From positions 1 to 64,000 of the forward strand of contig JAOCPU010000047.1 in NCBI GenBank assembly GCA_035772785.1: a stretch of DNA of 64,000 bases. Direction: 5' to 3'. The DNA is from Phlebiopsis flavidoalba (Eukaryota > Basidiomycota > Agaricomycetes > Polyporales > Phanerochaetaceae). A model generated the notes under the pieces. The model had not been told where the DNA came from. It worked only from the letters and a program-made list of their open reading frames with translations, and did not search any database. The position numbers and the translations under genes are program-made. Positions 1-11,443 of this stretch are shown here, in pieces (position 1 is the first letter of the stretch; each line of letters starts with the position of its first letter).

Positions 1-2073
1 CGTGCACAGATGGTTCAGCTATGCGTCACCTCATTCAGGCTCGCCAACACCGTCAATTCGTTTTCACCGCCTTTATCTATCGCCCAATTATGTTCGCTCT
101 TATGCGCTGGGACCGAAACGGAGCCCTCGTTTCTAAGGACTGTAGACTATGTTAACAATCCTCTCCCGCTGCTCCAGTTTTCGTCGACAGGATCACCAAG
201 GCAGAGATCGACGGCTCAAGGCTACGATACCCTGTTTTACACTCCTGCCGTCGCGATCTCGATCCCTTCACTTGAAGCCTATCAATGGACTGAATGCCAG
301 CTTGCGACAGAAATGGAAAGGACAACAAACAAGAAGTCTCAAGCTTTCGAAATCTTGACAGGAAGAACAGGGAGAGAATTCGTGAGCTTGGACTTGGCCT
401 CCGAGCGATATTGGATTGGTATAAACAAAAAAAAAAAAATGTCAGTCATCTCGAAGGTCAAAGCTCGAGCTGATGAAGAGCTCGATCCGTGGTACGAGGT
501 AATTATTTGTACTACTGTGATGGTACACGATACGCTGACACGTCTGCATCGCTATCAGATAAACATACGCGACGAAATCTCCCAGGATCCCAATGCCCGA
601 ACACTGCCCCGTTCGCACGTATTTGGTCGGATATCCGATCTTCAAGCTTCCTACATCACCGCTGGGTCGTGGCACTAAAGTTTTCCTCGCATTCGAGACT
701 CACGGGCCCTGATGGGGAAGGCGCGCTTGAGGTCGCGCGGGCCGTATGCTTGAAAGTGCCTGGACTTCTATGTCACCCGGGGTGGATCCTGAGCTCGAGA
801 TATACAAGCGTCCTGAAGACAGCGCAGGTGCCGTACATTGCGGAACCTCAGGCGGGCGGATATATTGTCGGCACCAATGGGGAAGCCGCCCATACCATCT
901 CAGAAGACTATTCTTACACACATCCCCGAGGATGAACGTCCTCCACAGGCTCAGCCACTACTGCATGGTCACAAAGACAATAGGCAGGACCTATCGAAAA
1001 CCTTCAGAGATCAACCGGAACTCTTCGATTGCATAGTAGACGCCATTGAGGGTACGTTCATGGCCACTCACCATCATCCGCCCCCGCCCCCCTGACCTGT
1101 ACTAATCACCATTGACACAGGCCATGAGTGGCGTACGAAGTGGCAAAGGTTTTGCACAGAGACGTCAGCGTTGCTAATATCCTCATCAAAGTGGATACCG
1201 GAGAGGGCATGCTCAACGACTGGGACCTTGCGAAATTCGTGGAGAAATTGGAGAGTGGGCCTACTCGCCCTTTCTTTTCGGTAAGCTCCCTGATACTACG
1301 ATAATACAATAAACAGCTCAGTTAACCTTGCGCTAGGGCACGTGGAAGTTTGGCTCTGCCGCCAAACTACAATGGCCGCGGAAAAGCCCAGCCACCTTTC
1401 CGACGACATCGAGTCCTTCATACACGTCGTCATCTACCTCGCTCTTCGTTTTCTTCCAGCACAGTCTCACTTGCGCACAGAGTAAAAACTCCGACAACAA
1501 GAATCTTGCATCTATCTTCAATCAGTTCTTCTTCCATATTGACCACATGGACGGGTACACAACCGGAGGGCACTATAAGCTCACTGGCCTTCGTGGCAGG
1601 AAGGATATTGGGAAACTTTAGCTTCAAGTATCCTAACGAGCGCATTCCGTTCTTCATCACCCGTGCTTTCGAGAGGAAACTACTTAAGGAGCCTTACGGC
1701 TCCATCGAGGAGACCGAGTGGAATGAAGGTCTACAATCAATCGACTCCCACAACTGCTACCCGAGGAGGAACTGGATTTCCAAGGTCGACGAGGGGCGCC
1801 AGTGTTACTGAAGATTTGGCCATGGAGGGGACCTCGAGAGGCAAGCCTCGGACTCTAGACGTTTTGCAACAGCGAATCACTCACGATATGCTGAGCACAA
1901 TCATTCAAGAAGCATCCATGAAGAAGGTCCTCTCTGCCAAAACTGATGATCAGCTCGTAGGACTGCCGTTGGGCCATACACCCGGCGAAGCCTCCAAGAA
2001 AGGATCGGTGTCTGCTAGCGGAGGTGGTACTAAGAGGGGTCGGGGCGAGGATAAGGGTGAAGGAAGTTTCTAA
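1..2073 (+). CDS. FunK1-type fungal protein kinase, 5' end outside the window
   Basis: This is a member of the FunK1 family, fungal-specific serine/threonine-like kinases expanded in mushroom-forming fungi; substrates are unknown. The window opens inside the N-terminal accessory region, where the motif MRWDRNGALVS is readable near 100-135. The catalytic loop HRDVSVANILI is at about 1155-1190, and LNDWDLAKFV, where FunK1 proteins use DWD in place of DFG, is at about 1212-1241. An intron follows and the next exon begins GTWKFGSA near 1338. The tail is Lys/Gly-rich (SVSASGGGTKRGRGED) and stops at 2073. Several short introns and small indels move the reading frame; for example the segment VDYVNNPLPLL sits in a different frame from the preceding MRWDR block. 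Family assignment is firm; exact exons are not. Confidence 0.82.
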
Positions 2074-3354
2074 CAGGAAACAGCAGGGCATCGTCTTGTC
2101 GGCTCGAAAGACGTACCATGGACACTTCGCGTTCAGTAGTGACGCAGTCTTACTAAAAGGTCGTCGTCGCTGACAGATCTCTGTTCGTACCTCCCGCTGT
2201 ACTGTATTAGTTCCTCTCGAACATGTAACCATACCGATATCTTCATATGCTTGCAGCTTGCCACGTAGATTGAGACCCGAAGTCCGACTCGAATTTGCAC
2301 CAGTAGCACGTGCGCCGATACTAATTCCATAATCTGGCGCAAACTATCAACAAACTATCAGATAATGCCACAGGATTGGTACTCCTTTCATTGTAAGGAA
2401 TGGAGCAGCAGTCTTTAGAAAATCCAGGGGGTTGTCAGCAATTAACATCATGAGCTATGACCCCAATGTAGTGACAATACAGCTCTCAAAATCTCCACGA
2501 ATATCCCACAAAAGGCCTTAAAAGGCATAGAACCACGACTAAGTACGGCGGCCAAACAGATAGGGCACCTGTGCTTTCAAAGTGGGTAACATCGCTCGTA
2601 GAACAGCTGCATTTGTATCCAAGGTTGGCCTCAGAATCATGGTCTGCGGTCATAGTGAACTTCACTGCGGCAGGGTGATTTATATCATGATGCGATGGCG
2701 CGCCTAGATGGGTCTCACTCGGACCCCAAAACGCCATGTACACAACTGGCGTTCTTTACGCACCGGCCCCGGACGGACTCAACCCGGGTCTAATTTTCTG
2801 ACCCCGTTACACACGTCGACTCTTGATGGGTACGGTTGAGCTCATTGTGTTAGCCTGCCAGCGAGAACGTAAAGGACTCCATTTGTGTCCTGCGCACAAA
2901 CACCGGTTGCTTATTATGAATAACGTATAGTGACTCTGGCAAATAAAGTGACGCATACCACGTCGTCTCTCACGACGTCTCGTCGTCCGAGTCTCAGATC
3001 TCGGAGTCCCACCTTCGTAACGAAGGCTAGACGCGGCACATCATCTGAATCGTGGATGGCTGGTAATTGCGATTGATACGCGAGCTCCGGGCACGCTCTC
3101 GGTCGCGAGTTTATTTGCGCAAATTTTGCATAGCTTGTGTGAAGAACTCGCGTAAACAGAAACATACACACTCTCCGATACACACTATCCCCACGTAAAG
3201 TCAACCTAAGCGCCAACCAACGCAGCAGTCACCAACAACGCGTTGCGCACAGAGTGGAAGAAGGGAGTATCTGCGAATGCTGCAAGGCGGTGACTCTTGT
3301 CCAAGTGAATGTCAGGTCTCCGTTTGGTGAGCGTGCGTTGAGGAGGAGCGGACC
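2074..3354. other. Intergenic stretch, no gene recognised
   Basis: Between two FunK1 loci. I see only short unrelated open frames on both strands and no conserved motif. Around 2940-3010 there are repeated CGTCG/GACGAC words with small palindromes (cacgtcgtctctcacgacg). No inverted-repeat boundary or transposase fragment was seen. Confidence 0.5.
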
Positions 3355-4220
3355 ATCAACCAATAACTACCTGGATGTACATGTACCGGGGCCTCTAGTG
3401 GAGTGGGCCGCGGCAACACTAACGCCCTCCTTTACGATGACATAGAGTCGTCGTCCAACATGCGGCCGCCACAGTCATAGGCATCTTCGCTTCTGTGAGC
3501 ACAAGACTTACACCGAAATATCCCCAAGAATGCTTGGACGATCCAACCGTCCCATGCTTCCGTATGCAGGAAGATAAATGAGGGGAACTCGGTCTTTGGG
3601 CACTCACATTCGGGGTCAATGTTCGTCGTAAGAACCCATGTAAACGGCTACATCATTCCTCAAAACCGGTCGAAGTTTGCAGCCGTTCCTCTGCAAGAGC
3701 TTCTCTGCAGGTTCCGGCATCGTGTTCACTAAGCGACGTTCGGATATGGTCTACATCCCATGATCCCATCCCCGCTTTTTGTGGAGGAGGCATACAATAT
3801 TCTGCATCCGTTCTATGCGAAGTATCGACAAGGACGAAATGGGACAAGGTATACTGTACCGTTTTCTCCAATCTCGAAGAGCCTCAACCTCCACCAGCCT
3901 CGCAGATAAATCCCTAAAGAAATTGCCCAGAAGCAGCAATTTTGCGGAAGGTCGCAAGAGCCAATGGTGCGCCCCACTCCGAGCCGGGGTCTAGCCTATC
4001 CGTCCTAACAGAATGATATCGATCACTCAGGTCAGATCCTCGAAACCTGCTTCGATATTGCTATTTCCAAATGGCGTTTGCCTTACTCCATTGCCTTCAA
4101 GAAGACACCTGAACCAATTCGATGGACTGGTGAATATGCATGGAGTGCCGTGAGAGCTGCGTCCGTATCGAAGAACAGACAATCTTCGCAAGAAGATCAC
4201 AGGCTCGAGCAGCAGTAAGG
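3355..4220 (+). pseudogene. Decayed FunK1 kinase C-lobe
   Basis: Fragments of the FunK1 C-terminal lobe can be read in alternating frames. GPLVEWAAATLT followed by ALYDDIESS (about 3385-3455) matches the family's activation-segment and P+1 area, written GTWYFMSGPL...LYDDIESF in intact copies. Downstream FCEHKTYTE, PKNAWT and EEAYNILHPFYAKYRQG follow in the order expected for the lobe. The N-lobe, HRD loop and DWD motif are absent upstream, and in-frame stops are more frequent than in the full copies. It is probably a truncated duplicate of the neighbouring kinases. Boundaries are approximate. Confidence 0.6.
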
Positions 4221-4429
4221 GGAAGGAGAGGCTGGCAGGAGTGAACCAGAGACCAACGGCAATTCATCTTTCTTACCTTGTACCTTTACCAACTCACATG
4301 GAAAAAGAAAATCTGAACCAGCCTTGCTTTGTAACAAGTGTCAATGTCTCAATTATGATTCGTGAGTAAAAAATCGTTCTCAATACGCGTTTTAGCTCAG
4401 ACTCGAACCGTATAGGCTTGGTAGCAGGA

Positions 4430-5010
4430 GAGTAGTGGCCGAAAATGCATGCTGCCCTCGCTGCGTGGTAGCTGTGCTTGCCGCGTCGTTGTGTGGCCCT
4501 CTTCTCGGTCGCGGCTGTGATGAGCCTAGGCAGACCTCACGACGTCCTCGTCATAGTTGTCCGTGGTGTTCCTTGTCGTCGCCAAACACTGGTTGCAGCT
4601 GTCCTGGTGGTCCTGCGGTCGTTTTCGTCGCGTCGTGGTTGATCTCGTCAGGTCTGTCGCTAGTCGCGTCGCCCCGCATCGCCCTGTAGCCTCCCATGTC
4701 GTGCTGCGGTTGTCCTCTCATGCGCGCCATGGGAATCCTGTTTCTAACACAGGGCCGTCCTCGTCATGGCCGTCCTCATTGCCGTCATCCTTGTCGCGAT
4801 CGTCGTCCTGCATGGCCGGCTGCGTCGCGCTGTAGCCATCTACGAGGCATTACGGCTGGCCTCGTCGCGTCGACCGCGTCATTGTTGTGCCGGTCCACAC
4901 GGTCCTTTGTTACATCGTGGCCGTCCACGTACTTTCTCGTCACTTCGTGGCTGTCCGCGTTTGCGACATTTCTCCTTTTGCGTATGTCGATACTGTGACG
5001 AGGTTCTAGA
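4430..5010. repeat. Degenerate CGTCGTGGCCGTCC-type low-complexity tract
   Basis: The + strand is filled with variants of CGTCRTGGCCGTCC, for example cgtcatggccgtcctc near 4761, catcgtggccgtccacg near 4914 and cttcgtggctgtccgcg near 4943. The period is irregular. The tract keeps three + frames partly open, which explains overlapping spurious frames. No coding function is suggested. Confidence 0.55.
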
Positions 5011-5786
5011 GGGTTGTGCACCGGTATGTGGAGGGGAGTGTCGTCGCCCGTATGCTGTTAGACAGCGCGTCATAAGAAGATCCTTGAGCGTCCGCAGGTG
5101 GCGTGCAACCACGGAGATGGTCGACGTGCACTGGAATGTACAGAACGCAAAGCTTCTCGCCGGTGCCCGAGCGAGCCTGAGGCCTACATGTGCGAAGCCG
5201 AGAGGGCAGTCAACAGTTGTTTGACCGCGATTTTGATGTTGCTAACTTCTAAGTGAGCCTGGAACATTATTTGCCCCCGGGTGTCTTCAGGTTGCGCTTG
5301 TGAGGCCGTGGATATGTAGGTGCAGCAAGGTGGTGGACTCACCTCGACTAATGGATGACTTGGGTCCTTGGGATGGCCAGTGGAACAGAATAGGGTTTGT
5401 TAGGAGACAAGTCAAAAGCATTAGAAGACTTCCGTAGGAGACCTCTGAGAGCCAGAAACATTTCGGAGTTGGACTGTTCCGCCCCACGCATGTCTAGGCG
5501 CCCATCCCGCCCCGCTGTCCGCTCCATTGGCGCCCAGTAGAAGTCACAGGCCGCCTCCATGTGCTGACCCCCGCCGTCACCCATGCAGCCTGTAAATGGA
5601 TGTGATGCGCCACGCTCTTCAAGATCGTCACCCCATGGGTTTCGAAGACATCCCAGGATGGTGCAGGGCCCGGCCGTGGCTGCAAGCAAGGGAGAGCCTG
5701 GTTGCTGCTCAACGACCTCTGCTTCCCTTTGCTTGCTACTGTGGCCAAGCGTCGTCTTGTCCGCTGAAACGTGTGTCCATCTCGCC

Positions 5787-5876
5787 GCGCCGTCTCGTCG
5801 AGGGCAGACGGCTTCAAAACGATGTGCGCGCGGTTGGGCTCTGGTTAGACACGCCGTTTCGTCGAGGGCGAGACGG
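5787..5876. repeat. Two direct copies of a short hairpin sequence
   Basis: Two copies lie about 60 bp apart. The first reads GCCGTCTCGTCGAGGGCAGA followed by CGGC and can pair GCCGTCT with AGACGGC. The second reads GCCGTTTCGTCGAGGGCGAG followed by ACGGC and can pair nine positions with one G-T pair. A role is not known. Confidence 0.5.
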
Positions 5877-6926
5877 CACAGTGGGCGGCAGCGGCCTTGG
5901 ACTCAGCTCCGGGTCAAGTTGGGTGTCGCAGACGGGGCACTTGTCGCTGCTGTCGGCACTAATGGCCCACAATTGCATGTCGCGCACATCCACACAGCCC
6001 TGCCTTCTCCAACCCGGGCTTCTTGGTCCCTGCCGCGGCCCAGTTAAAAGCAGCCTGTAGCAGGTGGGTGCAGGCGGACGGCGCAGGGCGCATCAAGCAA
6101 CCAGCTAAACACCGCCCAGCATCCGCCCGCACTACAACGCCCCTTGCCGCATTTTGCGTGCCAGTGTGCTACAGAACTTACAGAGGGGCGAGCAGGGCAA
6201 CTAAGGCGAGGACCACCCACACAAGTAAGATCCTCCATTACTCTACGCAGCAATCGAAATGGGAGCTCACCGTGACTGTAGACCCGCCTCTCGTATCCTC
6301 GTCTGTTGGGAGCGGGCGGCAGTGCGGCACCGGCACGACGTCCTCCGCGGCACGACAAGGACGCGCCGACAAGACGGATGTCGTTTTCTCGCACAGAGGT
6401 TGCAGAGCGCAGCTGGACAACGCGCAGCATTCTGCGCTGCCACAATCAGCACTCGCATCTTCGTCTAAGACGTCGATGCCTCTCATTTTTGAAGGGAAGT
6501 CATTCGCATAGAGGTGGGGGTGAGGAATGGGGATTGAAGAGAATGGAGGCGCTCCTCGATTGCGTCTCGCCACTGCACCACAAACCTCTTTTAGTGCGAC
6601 GTGCTCTCGATGTGTCGAGCTCCTCCTCTTGAGAATACTCTCTCCTCGATACGCCTAGTCACGTATTCCGCTCGCGCGCCTCTAAACGGTGGCACCGACA
6701 GGGCCCTTTCGTGCCTCCCCGCATCCCCGAAACAAGCGCGATGCCGGGGAAGTCGTCGGGGTGGGCCACGGACGAATAGACCGCCCGTGGAAAATCTTCA
6801 CGTTCGCGCGCATCAGGACATCCATACCAACAGGATACACCTAGTATAACGGGCGTATTTATCTGTGCATTATGTGGCGTGGTCACCGTGACTTGCACCT
6901 TGATGGCTGTGACAGGGTGACATCAC

Positions 6927-6990
6927 GGGGCGGACAGGCGCTTGCGGGGCGGACAGGCGCTTACTGGGCGGACAGGCGTCTAAGGGGCGG
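6927..6990. repeat. 19-bp minisatellite, about three copies
   Basis: Units of GGGGCGGACAGGCGCTTGC and close variants begin at about 6927, 6946 and 6965, with a partial fourth at 6984. The tract sits about 150 bp before the left arm of the inverted-repeat element starting near 7111. Confidence 0.75.
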
Positions 6991-7110
6991 AATGCCCAAT
7001 TCAACATCGTATTCTCCCTGAGAGTTAACAAAAACAGGAGAGAATTCGAGCCGCCGTTCTCGTGGGAACGGCGGGCAGAGGTCATCGGGAGTAGGAGGAC
7101 AAGTGTGGCG

Positions 7111-8145
7111 GGCGCTAGGACTTGGATTTAGTCGACGCCGTGCGAGGCCCCCTGCATATCCCCCAAGAGGTCCGAGCGCCACCGTGCCGTTTGTACCCGG
7201 ATGATTTGGGTCCCATTTGTTACCCGGATGGTGCTCGGCCTACGCGCCCCGGAAGGGACCAATTTGTACCCGCAGGACCGCATATATCCTCAAAAAAAAA
7301 TCGCTGGGAAATCTGCAAAATTATATTAGAAAATCGCCGAGAAAATGGTAGAAATATTATTATATTTGCCAGAGAGGCATTATAGTGAAGCCCTTGCTGA
7401 AGCACACGTTATAATGGGAATAGAGAAAGTGAATGAAGATACCCTACCGCGACGCATATCGAGACATTTATTGTGAAGCTTTCAGTGAACTTGTCAAGTG
7501 CTAGTGACTTTGGGAGTACTGCTCACACCATGACTGTGGATTTCCTCCGCGCCTTTATATGGCATCCTTGAAAGATTGGGAGAAAGCGTTGAGACATACT
7601 TGGATCAATGATATGTGTATGAATGAGAAGTAGCTGTAGTAGATGCATGGTTTGCACTAGAGAGGAAGGGAGGCATATGCCTCACAAATATCCTATGAAA
7701 ACATGAGATTTACACATTCGAGGCGTTGTCGTCACACAATTGCCTGATATATGGTCAGCCAGACGGTTTCACACGGAGACTAGATTTACGCTAATTCTTT
7801 TCTCAAAATGGGTCGGTTGAATTGTCAAGAACAACCAGCACCGGCGGCCGCCCCGGGATACCCGTGGTGCGTCGGTTACAAGCGCCGAGCGTTGCCTACC
7901 CAAGGCGGCTTGTACCCGGATCGCGGCAGGACCCCCGCGTGGCCGGCCGTATTGGTACCCGCACAACAAGCAGCGCGGGTCCCTCAGGCCAAATTCAGCG
8001 GTCTTTGTGTACCCCCATAATTTTCGGGGAGGGGGCCGCCCTCACGTGGCGGCCGGTTTGTACCCGCATGAACACGATTATACCCGTATGGGGGATATGC
8101 AGGGGGCCCTCGCGTGCGGGAATCCAAGGTTCGAATCCCGGCAGA
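7111..8145. mobile_element. Candidate non-autonomous element with inverted ends and TGTACCCG motifs
   Basis: The left arm at 7137-7165 (core CCCCCTGCATATCCCCC) is the reverse complement of the right arm at 8089-8115 (core GGGGGATATGCAGGGGG). Outward of the core both arms also share a CTTGGATT word, inverted at the right arm. Just inside, motifs TTTGTACCCGG, TTGTACCCGCA and related words recur near 7190, 7265, 7910, 7950 and 8055, like subterminal transposase sites. No transposase frame is present. The outer limits and a target duplication could not be fixed, so the true ends may differ by tens of bases. Confidence 0.6.
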
Positions 8146-8150
8146 GGCCG

Positions 8151-8455
8151 CTCGGCTCGCTGAACTTTCACTTTGAGGCTAATGTCCCACCACATCGTCC
8201 ATGGTCTCGAGATATCAGTGTCGCGTAGGAAACCCCTGGTGAATTACCGGTAAGCTAGTAAGTCAGTAAGGTGTGTTGCAAGAATCAACTCTGAAATATT
8301 ATTCCGAATCAATCGGTCGAGCCAGTATTGGCTGCCTACGTCCGCTAGTCAAAACACACCCAGAAAGATCCGAGTGGCTTCGCTCGAAGGACAAAAACCG
8401 TACTACAGACAAGCAAATGCGGCGATGACTCCGTATTACTGTGTTTGAGGATGAC
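8151..8455. other. Intergenic stretch, no gene recognised
   Basis: Between the inverted-repeat element and the F-box-like fragment. No conserved motif on either strand. Confidence 0.4.
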
Positions 8456-8985
8456 AGGTTTTTCGACCGCTTTCTTCGGGACATAGTCGATCCCCAACCA
8501 CGGATATATCGATCTGCGGGCGAACATGGTGCGCAAGATTGAAATACTGAATCACGCTCGCGAAGATACTTTGTACACTCCCCCTTGTGAGTGGAATTGT
8601 ATCTTCCCATTTGAGTTGCGTACAGCTCACCCATGACACTCTCAAAGCATCAGCCGCCTTCCAGCAGCTGTTTGCTGACGCCAATCTCGAATATACAGTC
8701 AAAATTACCGCTCAACTAGGCCGGTAAGAAGGCTCTGCGAGCAGTACCCGCACGGGACAAACCCGAATCTATGTTATGTATCGCACTGAGCCCTATAAGT
8801 CGTATCCCAGCTCCCAAGATGTCGATGCTACTAGTCTTGAAGCCGGAACCCAGCTGGGCCTGCACACTCTGCTCACTGTGATTTGTGAGGGTCAAGGACG
8901 CGATACCGCCGTCCATGCTCTTCAATTGTCGACGACAAGGAGTCATCAGCTACAAACACAGTACTGTAGCCAGATAATCGTTTGA
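8456..8985 (+). pseudogene. Possible F-box-type protein fragment
   Basis: After an intron-like GTGAGT...ACAG segment (about 8585-8630), the frame reads THDTLKASAAFQQLFADANL and then EYTVKI. This resembles the area just after the F-box in many Agaricomycete F-box proteins, where a phrase like LFEANPELQYRVEL is common. Downstream the frame stays partly open through a Ser/Thr-rich stretch but no further motif was recognised. It could also belong to the N-terminal exons of the FunK1 gene that follows. The assignment rests on resemblance alone. Confidence 0.25.
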
Positions 8986-11045
8986 CCTCCCCGAGGGCTC
9001 AAACGCAGATGCTCGACTATGTGGCCACCGCTATTAATGAACCTCCGGTCACAGATCAGCAGCATCGTTTGCAGCTTGACTTAGCCTTTGTCGGTATCCC
9101 ACGAGAATGGGCTACCGCTTCAATCGCGCTCGCGAGAGACCGTGTGGGGATTCCCATTGGCTCGAAAGCGATCGTGAAACTAAAAAGGAAGGACCCCATC
9201 CTCAACTTGGGCGATTGTGTCGTCGTATTCGGCTATCGCGAATGCAACGCTACCTCGTTCAAGAAAAAGACAGACACATCGGTGACTCCACCCATAACCT
9301 TTAATGCATCGACCTAGAATTCGAGCGCAGTAGCGAGCGAGGACGAGGCGACTAGCTTCATAATGGCTGCATTTACACAACTGGACGGGTCAGGACGCCA
9401 CCAGATCGCTCGTACAGTGGAAGAAGAGTTCATCATCATGGGGTAAATGCTGCAGAACTTCTTATAGCTCACTTCCCATTGCACAAAGTTAGAGTTCCGC
9501 CAGTGTATCTTTGCTAAAGCGACGACTAATCCCTGGTGCAGTTTTGCCTCACCCGTAATGAAGCGGCGGTGAATCCAGTCCGAATAACTGGTCATCGGAC
9601 AGCCCATCCATGCCTCAGACTCACCAGCTGGGGCGCGGTTCCCAGTATTGCACGCCGGGTGGGATATTGCGAAGGGACGCCTCGTATGCGTAAAACTGTA
9701 CTGGGCAGCAGACTCCCCGGGCATACCCACTGAAGGAGTCATCTTGCGACTTCTCAACCAACAACACGTTTCCGTGCGTCCCTACTCTGGTGGCCGAGGA
9801 GCCGTTGATAATGGCAACGGTTCCCATACTACACGGCTTACACAAGATCTCATCCCCGCAGGAGGAGTGGGGGAATCAAAAAGCTGCTGAAGAAGCGATA
9901 CCTCTACTGCGTGGTCACGGAAAATCTCGGGCGGCCTTTGCAAGACTTTGGGATCAGGAGTCCTCTTTGATTGCCTGTACGATGCACTGCACGGTATGTT
10001 GCGATGGTCATCTACTGCGTAGTAGAGATGATCTGACTTTGCTCCAATTTGACCTAGCCCACGAATGTGCATACAAAGCGGGTGTTCTTCACCCGAGACA
10101 TCAGTGCGAATAACATTCTCATTGATGTCGAGACCGGAAGTGGGCTTGCTGAACGATTGGGATCTCGCCAAATACGTCAAGGATTTGGACGAGCGGGGCC
10201 TACACAGCACGCGCGCTCAGTACGTCCCATCTCAATTTCCTCAAGACATATATACTTATTGGTTGAATAGGGCACCTGGTGGTACATGTCAGGTCCCGTC
10301 GCTAAATGGCCGCGCAAACGCCTCGCTCTTTACGACGACCTAGGAGTCATTCGTCCACGTCGCTACTGTCATGGCTATGCGCTTCTGCGTCCATGACCTC
10401 TCGCCAATAAAGACAGGTCCGAACGGACCGTTCGTTGATCCGGAAGGGAATGCATCGAACGACTCATTGACAAAACTCTTTTCAACGCTATGTTTGCAGA
10501 AGAAGATGTCAAACATGGTCTTCTTGTTGGTGGAAGCAACAAATTCACCGCCATGCGCGATGGTGGGCCTACAGACCTTGTATTCCCTAACCGGTTTAAT
10601 TTGGGAAAACTGGATCTGATCCCGGCCCTGGTGACCCACGCATACAGGACACTTCAAACCCATCTACTGTCGAGTCGACCCTAGAGTATGGGACGCGGAG
10701 TATAAGGCACCGAGAGAACAGTGGCCCACCGGCATAACTTCTTTGTCGGAAGAAGACGCTCAGGCACTTGCAGAGCTTTGCTCAAAGGAGGACGATACGA
10801 GTAACAACAAGAACGGTTTCTGTCGACAAGAGCAATTTGCAGGTGCTGGATCAAATCGATCATGCCTATACAAGGAAATCTTCGCCTCGGGCGGCGAAAA
10901 GCGGCGTTACCTAGTCAACTTTGCTATCCGAAGACCCATGACCAACTCCTCGGCTTGCCCGAGTGGTGTTATTTGTGTGTTAGTAGGAGACGTGGATCTG
11001 AGGAATGCGTCTGCGGCCGGGGAGCAAGAGAGCCTCCGATTCTAA
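8986..11045 (+). CDS. FunK1-type fungal protein kinase, second copy
   Basis: A second FunK1 kinase. The N-lobe is clear at about 9645-9790 with VCVKLYWAADSPGIPTEG followed by ILRLLNQQHV, containing the VxLKxxW-like lysine strand and the family phrase PGIPxEG. The catalytic loop RDISANNILID is at about 10096-10128 and NDWDLAKYVKDL at about 10152-10190. GTWWYMSGPVAKWPRKRLAL, the P+1 segment, follows an intron near 10270. DESFVHVATVMAMRFCVHDL-like sequence then leads into the C-lobe, which ends with DQIDHAYTRKSSP and a stop near 11045. The HRD codon run carries an extra C (10092-10094) and the DWD run an extra G (10148), so the kinase is out of frame as written. The N-terminal start is uncertain. 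Confidence 0.75.
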
Positions 11046-11443
11046 CAACAGCCTCATCAACAACCAACGTCTCGATTCTCCTGTACCAGTAGCGTCCGTA
11101 CCGACAGTCCTTCGACTTGTGTAAACTAGTGCATAATATCATTGCAGTGTTATCCTCAAACGGACGTTTGTCTAGTTCAACGCAACCTGAGAAGGAACGG
11201 AGAAAAGGTGCGGTGAGTCAAATGCGTGGGTCATCAATGTCGCACCTCATAGTGGGTCAAAAACCTCCTTCAGACAGGAGCGCGCTTGGTACATACAGTC
11301 TGCCTAGAATAAAGTCCCTGGATTGAAGCTAGTCATGACATTCCACAACATGAACAGATCCCAAGACCCCACAAAATTCCTCACAAAGCACAACGACAAT
11401 CACGACGGCCTCGCAGAAGCAGTAGCACCCGCGTCCTCCCGCC
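11046..11443. other. Convergent intergenic region between FunK1 and APN2
   Basis: The kinase ends on the + strand and APN2 ends on the - strand, so this holds two 3' regions. No gene or repeat was recognised. Confidence 0.5.

Larger units (their letters stand above)
4221..7110. other. Gene-poor region with low-complexity and repeat DNA
   Basis: No conserved coding region was recognised in almost 2.9 kb. Several frames of 100-160 codons are open (for example 5583-6060 and 6023-6511), but overlapping frames on both strands are open at once. That is what GC-rich low-complexity DNA produces, and none shows a domain. Specific repeats inside are listed separately. Confidence 0.5.

Noticed and set aside
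8100..8160. tRNA gene at the B-box GGTTCGAATCC
   Set aside because: The T-arm stem has two mismatches, no A-box lies upstream and no acceptor stem pairs with CAGAGGCC.
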